Position numbers and translations under genes: made by a program
DNA from: Phellopilus nigrolimitatus
Taxonomy: Eukaryota > Basidiomycota > Agaricomycetes > Hymenochaetales > Hymenochaetaceae
NCBI GenBank assembly: GCA_021029095.1
Contig: JAJOHG010000070.1
Location: forward strand, 1-64,000
DNA length: 64,000 nt
Direction of reading: 5' to 3'
Part shown: positions 44,534 through 55,991 of the stretch, in pieces
Numbering within the stretch: the first letter of the stretch is position 1
How the letters are laid out: each line of letters starts with the position of its first letter
The notes under the pieces: model-generated
What the model saw: only the letters and a program-made list of their open reading frames with translations
Told to the model about the DNA's origin: nothing
Database searches by the model: none

Positions 44534-45777
44534 ATGCTTGTTTCCGAACCTGCTGCTTAAGTGCTGGCCGTCGGTTTGGACACGCCCTATGGCGTTTTCT
44601 TTCATTTCTCCTCGTGAAGAATCCGTTGTCGAAAACCCCCACCGAAGGTATCCTTATTTAGGTTCACGTGTTCGGATTGGTCTATCCATGCGGCCTTTGA
44701 GCAGGTAATTTCGATCATAGTTATAACAACAATGTCTGGGATTCCATCGTAAGCTGAACGATGATTACGGTGATACTGCCAGAATGAACATGGTTTTTGG
44801 GTGTGAGTCGAAAACAATCTGTCGCGAAGTCATAATTCTGAAATCAATCGTATATAGGATCAACAGCTCTTCGTTTCTGACCCGCTCGCGCTGTTACACA
44901 TGCTCAGCAAGTTTTTGAAGAGACGGATACGTTCTTAATGTGAGCTATGGCGCCGCTCGCCTATACCTTTGAGCCACATTTTCATTGCAAAGTATCCTTC
45001 AGGTCTTTCAATATGACCTTCCGGAAGAGCCTCCTGTCAAGGCTTGGTAAGTGTGAACTTTTTGCGATGAAACAAATCAACAGCGGACTTACATATTCCA
45101 CTACACAGGCAACGAGTATAAGAGACAACGTAAAATGCTCAACCCCGTTTTTAATCTGAAACACATGCGCGACCTGCTTCCAATCTTCCATCTAATTGCT
45201 TACAAGGTACTCAATTTTCGCCATCTTTTCGGACGTGGGTTTGACGCTGAGCCTCCTTTCAAACCGAAACAAGGCAACCTGGGCGAACGAGTGGAAGCCG
45301 GAGCGCTGGCTCCAGTTGTTACCGGCACTGTCACAAAGGTGCACCTACCAGGTGTATATTTGTGAATGTGCGTTTGATTCCTCAACTGCCACATTTCGAA
45401 AATGGAACCCAAATCAACAATCTACTTGTATTATTGAATAGCATGACGCTTTTAGGAGGCAGGAGGGCACGCATGTGCACAAACATATTCCCGCAAGTCT
45501 TATTTTCTTCGACTTTATTGTAGCGGGTTTAATTTCTCCAAGATGGAATTGAGTGAGTCAAGTATCTCCTTTCATCGCAAGCGAAAACGCAAGCCTATTC
45601 TAACTCCCCACGCAACCCGCCTTCTCACAGATCTAGTCCTGTCTGTGATCCTTGAGGAACTTATTTTCGCACCTGGACCGGAGATCAATTGGGAGATGAG
45701 CGGTTTGCATCCGCATATCCTCAAGAACTCTGAAAGGAGGTCCTAACAGCTTCCCTTGGAGTCAACAACAAATGTTG
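44534..45777 (+). pseudogene. Cytochrome P450, copy B (pseudogene with internal deletion)
   Basis: The start matches P450 C (MLVSEPAA) but codon 9 is TAA where copy C has CAA. Short deletions follow in the anchor region and in the exon after IPGPP. Exon pieces can be followed to KMLNPVFNLKHMRDLLPIFH (about 45135-45205). About 70 bp later the sequence jumps to NKATWANEWKPERWLQ, so the I-helix and ExxR exons, over 1 kb in copy C, are missing. The haem loop reads LLGGRRARM-like rather than FLGGGRAC. It cannot encode a P450. The upstream flank and TATA-like box (44469-44476) are still recognisable. Confidence 0.9.
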
Positions 45778-45809
45778 ATGACAATTTTACGTTGCGCTGT
45801 GCGTATATA

Positions 45810-46045
45810 TATCATCGGGGGCGGTTCTTGGAATCAAGAGGAGGGGTAGAGGTTGCGATGGCGACAAGCATACCTGCCACGTAAAAAGGGTTCCATGTCG
45901 CTCGCGGGCCGTGGTGGAGGGAAGAGCGCAAAAACAAAAAACGTGACTAACGCGCGACATGTCCAGCAGCACGTCGATCCTTCGGGGCTGGAAAAGCCGT
46001 AAGACAGACTTAACGAGTCTAAACCATATCTGTCTGACAGAAAAG
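45810..46045 (+). repeat. P450 downstream flank, copy B
   Basis: About 235 bp are shared with 55130-55375 downstream of the P450 D fragment. Landmarks are GAGGTTGCGATGGCGACA, GGGTTCCAT, ACGCGCGACA and CGTCGATCCTTCGG. It marks the 3' boundary of the duplicated P450 block. Confidence 0.7.
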
Positions 46046-46049
46046 TGCC

Positions 46050-46165
46050 TCCGAACTGAGATGTTTTCTCAGTATATCCATGCCAGTGGCCCTCTCATGT
46101 TCACTTCCGTGCTCGTTGGCGTTTTTCCGCGCCTAGTATTTCTTGAAATGTTGTCATACACTCGA
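46050..46165 (+). pseudogene. Hydrolase remnant of unit C
   Basis: YIHASGPLMFTSVLVGVFPR matches the lid exon of the hydrolase at about 25660-25720 (YIQASGPFTPSSALVGVLPR). It is joined directly to the sequence that follows the hydrolase gene in unit A (TATTTCTTGGAATGTTG). The rest of the gene is gone. Confidence 0.8.
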
Positions 46166-46644
46166 TAGTGCGTGCACAAGGCCTACTATGAAACAGTAGC
46201 GTTCTATTTTTCTTGCTCAGCCAATTGTCGGCGTACGCGCCGAGCCGCACCAGGAGCTGATTAATGCGATGAGGTTAATCTGTCGCTTACATATTTATGT
46301 TGTGCACTATCGCTCCGACATTCTCGCCTTTCCGCTAAATATGGTTACTGTGTTCTGACTGTACAGCACCATTTCACAAGCGCACCTATGTTATACGTTG
46401 AGTACAGTGTGGTTCTCTCCTGATTTGTACTCCCCACTAAGCTGGTTTCCGACGAGCTCGACATCCGCATAAGAGCCAAGCACATAGATACCCCATCCCT
46501 TGGCAAGATTGAATGTGTGTTGCTCAGCAAGTGCTGAGTGGGCAGCTACTTTAGTAATGATCCCTGTACATGCCAGTACGGTAGCTCATGAAGCTGTCTG
46601 AGTTGGTGCCCGCACGGCCGGCGGTTAGGTAGGAGACGGAAGGG
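46166..46644 (+). repeat. Module-linking flank (copy C)
   Basis: Counterpart of 26640-27135, including CCGACGAGCTCGACATCCGC and the TTGCTCAGCAAGTGCTGAGTG block. No gene. Confidence 0.7.
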
Positions 46645-46652
46645 TATATAAG
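46645..46652 (+). promoter_or_regulatory. TATA box of SDR3
   Basis: GAAGGGTATATAAG, 101 bp before ATG 46746, identical to SDR1 and SDR2. Confidence 0.7.
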
Positions 46653-46745
46653 GCGGAAGCAAGTTCATAAGACAGGTCATTAAGCACCTGCATATTTTAA
46701 ACCCAAGATCAACCGCTCGACGTCCACCTACTCTAGCAAAGCACA

Positions 46746-47742
46746 ATGGCAACACTCGAGGGAAAGAAAATCGCAATCGTTGGTGGCTCGTCTGGCATCG
46801 GTTACGCCGTCGCAAAGGCCTCCTTGCTCTCGCTTGCCGACCACGTTATCATCGGCTCGTCCTCTCAGAAGAAGGTGGCAGCTGCAGTTTCCAGACTCCA
46901 GGCTGAGCTCTCAGGCAAGGCCGTCAAGGGGACGATTTCGGGCGAGGTAATCAATGCGAGGGACTCGGCTTCCGTGAAAGCCTTCTTCGCGAAGGTTGGC
47001 GAGATCGACCATTTAGTCTGGAGCAGCGGAGATTCGCTGCCAATAGGCTTCTTAGACGTGGATTTAGAGCAGCGTAAAGGTCCGTTTGATAATTTCTGGA
47101 TATCGTTAAAACCGACCTATTTGCTGACTCCAAACGTAAACAGACGTATTTGATGTACAGTTCTGGGGTGCAGCCGTGGCTGCACAGACAGTAAAGATCA
47201 ACGAAGGAGGATCTATCACATTCACGATTGGTGAGTTGGCGAAAATGCATACCGTCTGCGATTATATATATGTTTGGCTAACATTGGCTTCCAGGTGCGG
47301 CGCTCAGCAAGCCACATTCCGGATGGTCCTTGGTAGCTAGCATCGCTGGTGCAGTAGACGGCCTCACTCGGGGCCTGGCGGTAGATTTAGCCCCGATCCG
47401 CGTGAACGTCGTCAGTCCTGGGGTCGTTGATACGGAGGTAAGCTTGATTCGTGAATAACATTCCTTATCGATGCTACTTGCTTATATTGCCTTTAACCCA
47501 ATGAAGCTTTGGGACTCGTTGGCGCCTGACGCCAAAAAGCAAATGATCGAGGCGACTGCGAAATCGCTTCTCGTGAAGCACGTCGCTGGCCCCGACGAGA
47601 TAGCCGAAGCCTATACATTCTTGATGAAGTAAGCTCTATAACCCATGCTGAATTTCAATTTAGATGCTAAGATATGGGCGATAGGTGCGCGTACATCACC
47701 GGGAAAAGAATTGAGGTGGACGGCGGCATGCTAATTGCGTAG
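46746..47742 (+). CDS. Atypical short-chain dehydrogenase, copy C
   Basis: Nearly identical to copy A in exons and introns, so A and C are the most recent pair. MATLEGKKIAIVGGSSGIGY starts the cofactor loop; exon 1 ends in LPIGFLDVDLEQRK; exon 3 carries GAALSKPHSGWSLVASIAGA and VDGLTRGLAVDLAPIRVNVV; the last exon ends GKRIEVDGGMLIA with TAG 47740-47742. Differences from A are conservative (KKVAAAVSRLQ for TKVEAAVSKIQ). The YxxxK site reads LVASIAG, as in copy A. No stop or frameshift is visible with introns matching copy A. Confidence 0.85.
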
Positions 47743-49124
47743 TTGGACGCATACTTCGTGAAACAACAGGAAGCGCTGGGTTTGCATAGAGAGATCCATA
47801 TTCTGTATGACTCGTCAGTAATAATCAATCAATGAGAAAAGGTCGGAAGAATAGGAACAGTGAATGTTACGCAAACTTACAATTGCATGCGTGGTCATTA
47901 CTCCAACAAGTGTAAGTTGCATCAGCTCGAAGGATAATTGAGTGAAAACATAGATGTCAATCATTAGGCTGCAATAACAGTGAAATGAACATCTCGATTT
48001 TCTTGTGAGCAGGCTACTCGAGCCGAGTTACATAAGCTTTATTGAGTTAGGTAAGCAGACAACCTTGGCAACGACAATCCCGCAATGTGCATTAGCCTTG
48101 TTCCTAGGCATGGTATCGGTCAGACTATCACTACATCGTGCCAGCGTCCCTCCAAACTAGCGGAACGTCTGGCGACTTTACGACAGAGGGACAGCTTACT
48201 TCGCATCACAACCTCAATGGGCCAATCTGAACACAAAGACCGCTTCTGACCGTTTTTGAGCCTCTCCTTGTGCTTCTTCCAAGAAAGCTCTTGTTCTGTG
48301 CTTTCAAATTATCTATGCATGTCAATATCCCTCTTTCCGTAGAAGCTGCGGTGACTTTTATCAGGATTAAAGACTCCTGACTCGGATGTCTCCCACTTGC
48401 ACAGAGTGTTGTGAAGCCCGATTGTCTTCATAACTGCGATACGGCTTCTGACGGTACTGGCGCAAGATCGCGTTTGTGGGAACATCGATTCTGCCAGGAC
48501 TGAAAGTGGTGTCGCAAGTCTTCGTATTAAAGTAAGAAGAACCAGGCGAATGCGATATCGATGGCCGAGGAAGTCGTGGTTTGCGGGCACAATTCTCTCG
48601 TTCATACTAAGACAACGTATAATAAAAGGACCCTCGTGGCTATTTATAACCGTGTTCCTTTACTGACTCTTCCGGAAAGAAAAAAAGGGTGGCTTATATC
48701 GAGCTGGTAATGCTCAGGAGATACCAGATTACGTACTAATCAAAGTCAGCATGTCTAGGTATGACTCATTTGTTCGCATCTGGGACAAGGAGGACCATTT
48801 GATACTGTGGTACAACATTTCAGTCACTTCAAATTTTTCTACTGTCTTCGAGTGGTTCTCCGGATGGAAGGAAAATGCAGATGATCTCAAGCTTAATCCT
48901 GCTGTCAAGACTGCCTATCTAGTTTGCACTCTCTCCGGGAAGTGCTTGGCTGGGAAATGGACCTCGGACATTGCGATTCGTCGCCCTTCTTTGCTATCGA
49001 GTACGCTTCGTCGTTCCCATGCAGCGAGTAATATGAGCTGACAGAGCGGGCCTTTCGTTCTTCTCATTGACCAATGTTGGGAAATTTGTCTATAACGCTC
49101 TAGTCAACAGCAATCGACGAGAAG
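47743..49124 (+). repeat. SDR3-P450 C spacer with P450 upstream block, copy C
   Basis: Positions from about 48115 match 29280-30311 of unit A. Within it, 48751-49041 is open for 96 codons (contains STVFEWFSGWKENADDLKLN), while the same segment in unit A has TGA and TAA. It lacks the MITE of unit A. Confidence 0.65.
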
Positions 49125-49132
49125 TATATAAA
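49125..49132 (+). promoter_or_regulatory. TATA box of P450 C
   Basis: TATATAAAT 51-58 bp before ATG 49183, at the position of the TATATTAAT of P450 A and B. Confidence 0.6.
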
Positions 49133-49182
49133 TACTCTCGCTCTATTCACCTTCGTCTAGTATTTGATTTTCAAGTACAATC

Positions 49183-51680
49183 ATGCTTCTGTCCGAACCT
49201 GCTGTTCAAGTGCTGGCCGTCGGTTTGGGCACATACGCCCTATGGCGCTTCCTTTCATTTCTCTTCGTGAAGAATCCGTTGTCGAAAATCCCCGGTCCAC
49301 CGAAGGTATCGTGGTTGAAGGGTGCGTACTTAGGTTCACTCACTTTAAGTAGGCTATTTACATGGTCTTCGAGCAGGTAATTTCGATCAAGTTTATAACA
49401 AGGATGGCTGGGAATTCCATCGTAAGCTGTACGAGGATTACGGCAGTGCTGTCAGAGTGGACATGTTTTTGGGAGTGAGTTGAAAACAATTCGTCGCGAA
49501 GCCATAATTCTGAGATTAACCACGTATAGGATCAACAACTCTTCGTTTCTGACCCGCTCGCGCTGTACCACATACTCATCAAGGACCAGCAAGTCTTTGA
49601 AGAGACGGATACGTTCTTAATGTGAGTTATGGCACTGCCCGCCTGTACCTTTGAGCCAGATTCTCATTACAAAATATCCTCCAGGTCTTTCAAAGTGACC
49701 TTTGGGAAGAGCCTCTTGTCAACGCTTGGTGAGTGTGAACTCTTCGTGATGTAATAAATCAGCGCAAGCAACAATGGGCTTACATATTCCATTTCACAGG
49801 CGAGGAGCATAAGAGACAACGCAAGATGCTCAACCCCGTATTTAATCTGAAACACATGCGCGACCTGCTTCCAATCTTCCATCCAATTGCCCACAAGGTT
49901 CTCAATTTCTGTCATCCTTTCGAATTTGAGTTTGACGCTGAACCTGGTTTTCGCTGATTAAAATGTCTTTTTTGTTTGTTTCGCGCGTAGCTGACAACCG
50001 TGCTCGAGCGTGAAGTCTCCAAAGGGAAAGAGCATATTAATGTCATGACGTGGGTGTCTCGCGCCGCGCTCGAATACATTGGTCAGGGCGGGCTTGGCTA
50101 CTCATTCGACGCGCTCGACGAGCAAGAGACTAATATGTATAGCGAGACGATGAAGAACTTTGTGTGCGTTGCTTGTTTTGTTTTGTCCTGTATTACAATT
50201 TTCATGCTGATAAAATTCCTTTCTGACGACGCTTTCCTTTTTGCTTTGGAACTCACGTGCAGCCGTCTCCTCTTCCGCCTTAGTCTTCCACGCACATACC
50301 TATCATGGGTTGTAAATCTTGGCTCGCCAGAATTTCGTCGCCGGGTACTGGATGTGCTGAACCACATCCCCCTATTTGGACCGATGAAGGAGCTGACGGT
50401 GTTCACGGATACCCTCGAAGAGTGCTCTCGTGGCATCCTTCACGGAAAGCAGCAGGCACTCGCGAAAGGTGACGAGGCAATGGAGGAGCAGGCTGGAAAG
50501 GGAAAGGATATCATGAGCGTGCTTCGTACGTATCTCTGCTTAAATCTACCGGAATTCACTTCGTCTGAGAGAGAAATCAATTAGTTAAAGCCACCATCGG
50601 AGTTGATGGAAGCAGCTTGCCTGAATCAGAGCTTCTTGCACACATGAGGTACGCCCTGTCTTTTATTAACCTCTTCCAACTTAGTGCGTGAGTCAATTAA
50701 ATTTCGCGCCTTTCAATTAGCACATTCATTTTCGCTGGACACGACACAACGACAAGCGCAATCTGCCGCACGCTCGATGTCCTGTGTCATCGGCCTGACG
50801 TGCAGTCACGGCTTCGAGAAGAAGTAACCACGGCGCGTAAGGAGCGCGACGGTGCCGATCTCGACTACGATGCTCTTATGAGCTTACCGTATCTCGACGC
50901 CGTGTGCCGTGAGACGCTACGCGTCTTTCCGCCCGCGACGCAGGTCGACCGCATGTGTGTCTTACGCCTTTGACTATTGATCGTCCTATTTGTCTCACAT
51001 GGCTTTGAAGAACAAAGAAGGATGTTGTAGTTCCGCTTGCATTTCCTCTCCAGCCCAGAGATGGGAAGCCGGAGATTAAGGAAGTCATGCTGAAGAAGAA
51101 TACCACTGTCATCATCTCGATTCTAGGCGCAAACCGAAGCAAGGCGATCTGGGGCGACGATGCAAACGAGTGGAAGCCGGAGCGCTGGCTCCAGCCGTTA
51201 CCGGAGAGCGTTGCAAGAGCGCACCTCCCGGGCGTATATTCGCAAATGTGCGTTTGATTCCTTGACTCCCGCATTGCGAAAGTGGAACACACTCAACAAT
51301 TTTTTTGTATCATTGGGTAGGATGACGTTTTTAGGGGGCGGGAGGGCATGCATGTGAGCAAATATATTCCTGCAAATCTTATTTTCTTCGACTAACCACG
51401 ATTTTATTGTAGCGGGTTTAAATTCTCTGAGATGGAATTGAGTGAGTCAAGCATCTCCTTTCATCACAAGCGAAAGCGCGAAACTATCTAACTCCCCACC
51501 CCAACTCGCCTTCTCACAGAACTAGTTCTGTCTGTGCTACTTGAGAGGTTTGTCTTCGCACCCGGACCGGAGATCAATTGGGAAATGATCGGCTTGCATT
51601 CTCCTATCCTCAAGAACTCGGAGGACAGGTCCCCACAGCTTCCCTTGAAAGTGACGCTTGTCGGGAACAAATGTTGCTGA
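49183..51680 (+). CDS. Cytochrome P450, copy C (apparently intact)
   Basis: Start MLLSEPAVQVLAVGLGTYAL (anchor), then KIPGPPKVSW. Exons follow those of copy A: VYNKDGWEFHRKLYEDYGSA, EEHKKQRKMLNPVFNLKHMR, TWVSRAALEYIGQGGLGYSF, SPEFRRRVLDVLNHIPLFGP, I-helix TFIFAGHDTTTSAICRTLDV, ExxR in YLDAVCRETLRVFPPATQV, EWKPERWLQPLPESVARAHL, haem loop MTFLGGGRAC then IGFKFSEMEL after an intron. A short intron (GTGAGT to CACAG) then joins MEL to LVLSVLLERFVFAPGPEINW. TGA is at 51678-51680. The haem Cys, ExxR and I-helix Thr are all present. It follows SDR3 on the same strand, as P450 A follows SDR1, so the pair probably acts in one conversion. Confidence 0.9.
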
Positions 51681-52214
51681 TGAGCACCTTCTGCTGAAGA
51701 ATGGGGTTAATATAGCCCTGTGATTGTTTTTGTTATCAAACGTAGACAAACGAGTGTGTGAATGTCCAAGTACTTGAGTAAATCAAGTCTGATCAGCTAG
51801 AGCTGTTTTGATTACATGTTTTTGATGGCGGATGGATATAAGAGTGAATAAATAGTTGATATGAACATGCATTTGACCCACGTGTTGAAATACGAGGGGC
51901 GAGGTCGCCAGCAGTCGCACACAGAGGGTCCGTTTGCCCCATTGGCGGTTGTGCCGTGGGCAAACGCAACCGTCAGCCTATATGCTACTTGCTTACTAAT
52001 ATATCCGATTTGTCCGTCACTCTGAAACAGTTTTTGCGGGTGCGCAGAACCGAATTGGAGATATTCAAAATTTTTTTTGACTTTGCTTTTTTGTGGTCTA
52101 TTCTGCTCCTGGCAAATTTTTGAGATTACAACCTAAGATTTGGCCGCGTTATGCATGACGTAACTATACAGATAGCCGTGGTTCTACTCTAACCATTACC
52201 ACGGACAAGTAACA
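51681..52214 (+). other. Intergenic region
   Basis: 3' flank of P450 C and promoter of the F-box gene. No gene or repeat recognised. Confidence 0.4.
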
Positions 52215-53895
52215 ATGCCTTTTAACGTCTCTGGGGTTCCAGACGATATCTGGTTTGAAATAGCATTGCTTTCAGACTTGAAGGAGATCCTGGCCCTCGA
52301 AGCTGTGGGTGTCTTCTCACTGTGTTTTCCTGGCCGAACGGCAAGTAAACATATCTCTTGTTGCAGACTTGCAAGTTTCTTCACAAAGTCGTCTCCAATA
52401 AAGTCGTCTAGCTGAAGCAACTCCGTGCATTGGATCAAGACCGTGCACCCAATTTACCACGACACAACTCTATCGATAAGCTCCACTGGCACGAAGTGCG
52501 CACCCTCGTCGTGCGCGCACATCAGCGACGTTTCAACTGCACCGGCTCCGCCCCGCTGCAACCGACACGCGAGATTACAGTACCTATTGGGTCTGCGAAC
52601 TTGAACAATAAGGCACTCAGGGAACCGTATGTCTTCCAGACGGATGTAGAGCTGCTTCCTGGGGGCAGGCTCCTCCTCGTTCTCTGGTCTGAGGGGTACT
52701 TGCAGTGCTGGGACGTGCCGGGCGGTGAATCCATCTGGACATACCCGAATCCTGCGTCATCCGGTGCGCATGAACAGAGAGTGCGCGGTTTCTGTTATGA
52801 AATGCAGGCAGACAATGTTGTGCATATAATCACGAAGAGTTTATCTCAGGACTTAGATCGCTACAAAAGGTAAGAAAAACAGTGTCTGCTGAACATGTTA
52901 AGCGCCATGTCGTACTGATACTTTACTACCACTCAGCTCCTTCGAAATATTCCGAATTTCAACGGAAACAAAGGAACCCAAACCGCTCTACAAGTACCCG
53001 GAACAGTACCCAAATATCGCGTTCGGGATGAGTTTTATGAAATTATGTGGCGATATATCAGCAATCTATACGAACAACAATCTATTCGTGACGTTCTGGA
53101 AGGAACGCCGCACGGTCCAGATAGAAGTGTGTATCTTCTCTTATGAAAACACGTGGAATAAAACTGACGGATTCTTCTGTGCAAAGCACCTTCAATGCCA
53201 TAGACATAATAGGCGACTATCTCATTTGCATGGTCAGTGAGCCCGGGGTGAAATCAGTCGTGGTCATTCTGCTGTCATCCATACGCAAGGCCTTGCCTAA
53301 TGTCGACGCAACGTCGACTCTAGTCCTAGATGACCTTCCGTATACCAAATGCCCTTTGCCATCTCAGCCATACTGGATGGACTTGTCTGCGGAAATGTCT
53401 ACTTGTGACTTCCACTGGAAGTCCGAAGCAGAGAGAAAACTAAAAGGCATCACGATCACTGAGTCGCAGGACGTATCGGTCGGAGGAACCGACCGCCAAT
53501 TCTTCGTAATAAACTCTTTCTTCTTGGAGACTACTCCAGGTACAGCCAGCATGTCTAGGTCCAGGTTTCTGCTTCCAGGTGACGGTTTTCCCCGCCTCAC
53601 GCACGTTGGGGATCCACAATTTATAGCCTTAGACCGACAGCTTGGCTTATACTACAGGTGTCGCCCCGTAAAACGATTCTCGCAGGCCGGCTCGACAGTG
53701 GCCGGATACAAGGAGGAACATCCCGACTATACAGTGTTCTTGTGGATGCTTGCTACCATCTCTTGTGGAAAAGGGGTGGTATTGCGCAAGCTCGAATTGC
53801 CGCGCGTAGAGAGTGTGGGTATAGAATTTTACAGCGGTGCAGTCTACTTCTCGACAATGGACGCAAAATCTGTCGTCATCCAGTATTTCGACTAA
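52215..53895 (+). CDS. F-box protein of basidiomycete type
   Basis: The start MPFNVSGVPDDIWFEIALLS opens an F-box (residues about 7-50), interrupted by an intron (about 52303-52366) before TCKFLHKVVSNKVVWLKQLR. F-box proteins are substrate receptors of SCF ubiquitin ligases and bind Skp1 with this motif. Then HEVRTLVVRAHQRRFNCTGS, a beta-rich segment with ELLPGGRLLLVLWSEGYLQC and WDVPGGESIWTYPNP like one WD-type blade, SSFEIFRISTETKEPKPLYK, and after an intron (donor GTGTAT, acceptor CAAAG near 53180) TFNAIDIIGDYLICMVSEPG. The end is VYFSTMDAKSVVIQYFD with TAA at 53893-53895. Such F-box plus divergent propeller proteins are numerous in agaricomycetes; the target is unknown. It lies between P450 C and the P450 D fragment, so it probably entered the array. 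Confidence 0.8.
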
Positions 53896-54062
53896 GGTTT
53901 TGTATCTTAACTAAACTGAATGCTTTTTCGGTAGGTAGGTACGTAGCAGTTTGTCATAGAGTAATATTATTTCGTCATAGGAGCGCATATATGCAACTCG
54001 GATCTCGCCACAGTATCGAGTACCCATTCCATTTTCAGTCATTGTTTTATCAGATATGTGTC

Positions 54063-54779
54063 TCAGCTGACAGGGGCCTGCCGTATCTTAACGCCGTGTG
54101 CCGCGAGACGCTACGCGTCTTCCCGCCTGCGACACAAGTCGACCGCATGTATGTTCCTATGCCTTCCGTTAACCTCCTATTTACATAACTCACATGGCTT
54201 TGAAGAACAAAGAAGGATGTCGTCACCACTGTCGTCGTTTCAATCTTGGGCGCAAACCGGAGAAAGTGATATGGGGCGACGATGCGAACGAGTGGAAGCC
54301 GGAGCGCTAGCTCCAGCCATTGCCGGAGAGCGTTGCCTTGGCGCACCTTCCTGGTGTATATTTGCAAATGTGCGTATGGCTCTATGACCTTCACATTGTG
54401 AAAGTAACACTCGTTCAAGTAATCTCGTTTTTAATTGGATATGATGACGTTTCTGCGGGAAAGAATGCATGCGCGCAAAAAATGATTTTGCATGTTTTGT
54501 ATTTGTCGACTTACTGTAAGCTTGTTGTAGCGGGTTCAAATTCTCTGAGATGGAATTAAGTGAGTCGTACATCTCCCTCCTTCCACGCCAAAATATCGCA
54601 ACTCAACTCGCTTTCTCGAAGAACTGATCCTATCCATGCTCCTGGAGAAATTTGTTTTTGCACCCGGACCAGAGACCAAACGGGAGATGGGCGCCTCGCA
54701 TTCGCCCGTCCTCAAGAACTCGACGGACAAGTCCTCGCAACTTCTTTTGAAAGTGACGCTTGTCAACAGCAAACGTTGA
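54063..54779 (+). pseudogene. Cytochrome P450, copy D (3' fragment, pseudogene)
   Basis: The sequence begins abruptly at the ExxR exon: GLPYLNAVCRETLRVFPPAT. The next exon lacks the segment coding VLPLAFP to LKKN. The Trp codon of KPERW is TAG, the haem loop is degraded (TTTCTGCGGGAAAGAATGCA in place of GGAGGCGGGAGGGCATGCA), and the terminal exon carries further changes. It is closest to P450 A. The 3' flank shared with copy B follows. It cannot encode a functional enzyme. Confidence 0.9.
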
Positions 54780-55991
54780 TGAAGATTTTACGTTCCGCCG
54801 AATTACGAGAAGGAAAAAATGGCCGCTTGCGCTATTTTGCTGCAGGAAGACGCTTTATCAAAGAGTGAAAGAAATTAAATAACATTAGATTGTGTAGTTG
54901 GAATTGTTGTCGATTGTATTCATGTATTTGACTTTCAGGAGGATGGTGCACGAAAAAAATAAATGTACTACCAACAACCTCTCTCTTTCTTTCTCTGATA
55001 AAATTCTTTGTCGCGAAAGAACGTGCTTTGCCGCCGCTTGTTAGAATATCAATATTTACTGTGATATAACCACAAAAAATTTTGCATTTAAGTGCTTAGC
55101 TATGGATAATAGTCGTGCGTGTATGCATCATCGGGGAACGGTCCTTGGCCTCAAGAGGGATCGAAGGATAAGGAGAGGTGGAGGCTGCGATGGCGACATG
55201 CACACCTGCGTTTCACATAAGGAGGGTTCCATCTCGCTCGCGGTGAAGGGGTGAGCGCAAACGTGACCAACGCGCGACGCGTCCCGCGCGTCGATCCTTC
55301 GGAGCTGGAAAGACCGTAAGACAGAGTTTGCGGAGCCTAAAGCACGTGGCCTCCAAGAGTCTGACTTCAAGTAATCCCGCAAACACATAGAATATACACG
55401 TAAGTGACCGTGGATACCTTAATCATTTTATTTACGGATTCACGATGCTTGTGGTAGAAGTCACCATTGATAGACAGCGAGAAACACATACATACGTACG
55501 ACGTTTGAGAAAAAAGAAAATCCCTATGCACGCCAAACACAAATTTGAGGAGACAAAACCCATCCCATTCACAGAGAAGTGTCGCAAGTACATGTACATG
55601 TATTCGGCGTACATGCGTACATACATAGGATTCATACGAGTGCGCGTTCCATAGATATAACAAACAAGTGCAGAGCGAGGCGAAATCCAAATCCGATATC
55701 CAATCCTTGTGTAGACAGTACGTAAATGAGATGAAATGCGGACGATGGAACATCAGGGACCGTTATCCTACAGATGGAATGCAACGCGCCGCCATGAAAA
55801 AAATCCGAGGCGTGCCAGGATAGAAGAAGAAAAAAGGGAATTAACCAAGAAATGGATGGTGCTACAATCTCGCTACGCAGAGAAAGCCCCCCCCGGCGCC
55901 GAGTATGCACAGCGTTTTTTACGAGTCATATCCTACAGATAGATAGATTGACAGCGGACAATGGGAAGAAAAATCGAAGCAAACCAAAGTC
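54780..55991. other. P450 D downstream flank and intergenic region
   Basis: 55130-55375 repeats 45810-46045. The remainder, rich in ACATAC and GTAC motifs near 55590-55625, has no supported gene; it includes the 3' flank of the next gene (-). Confidence 0.5.
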
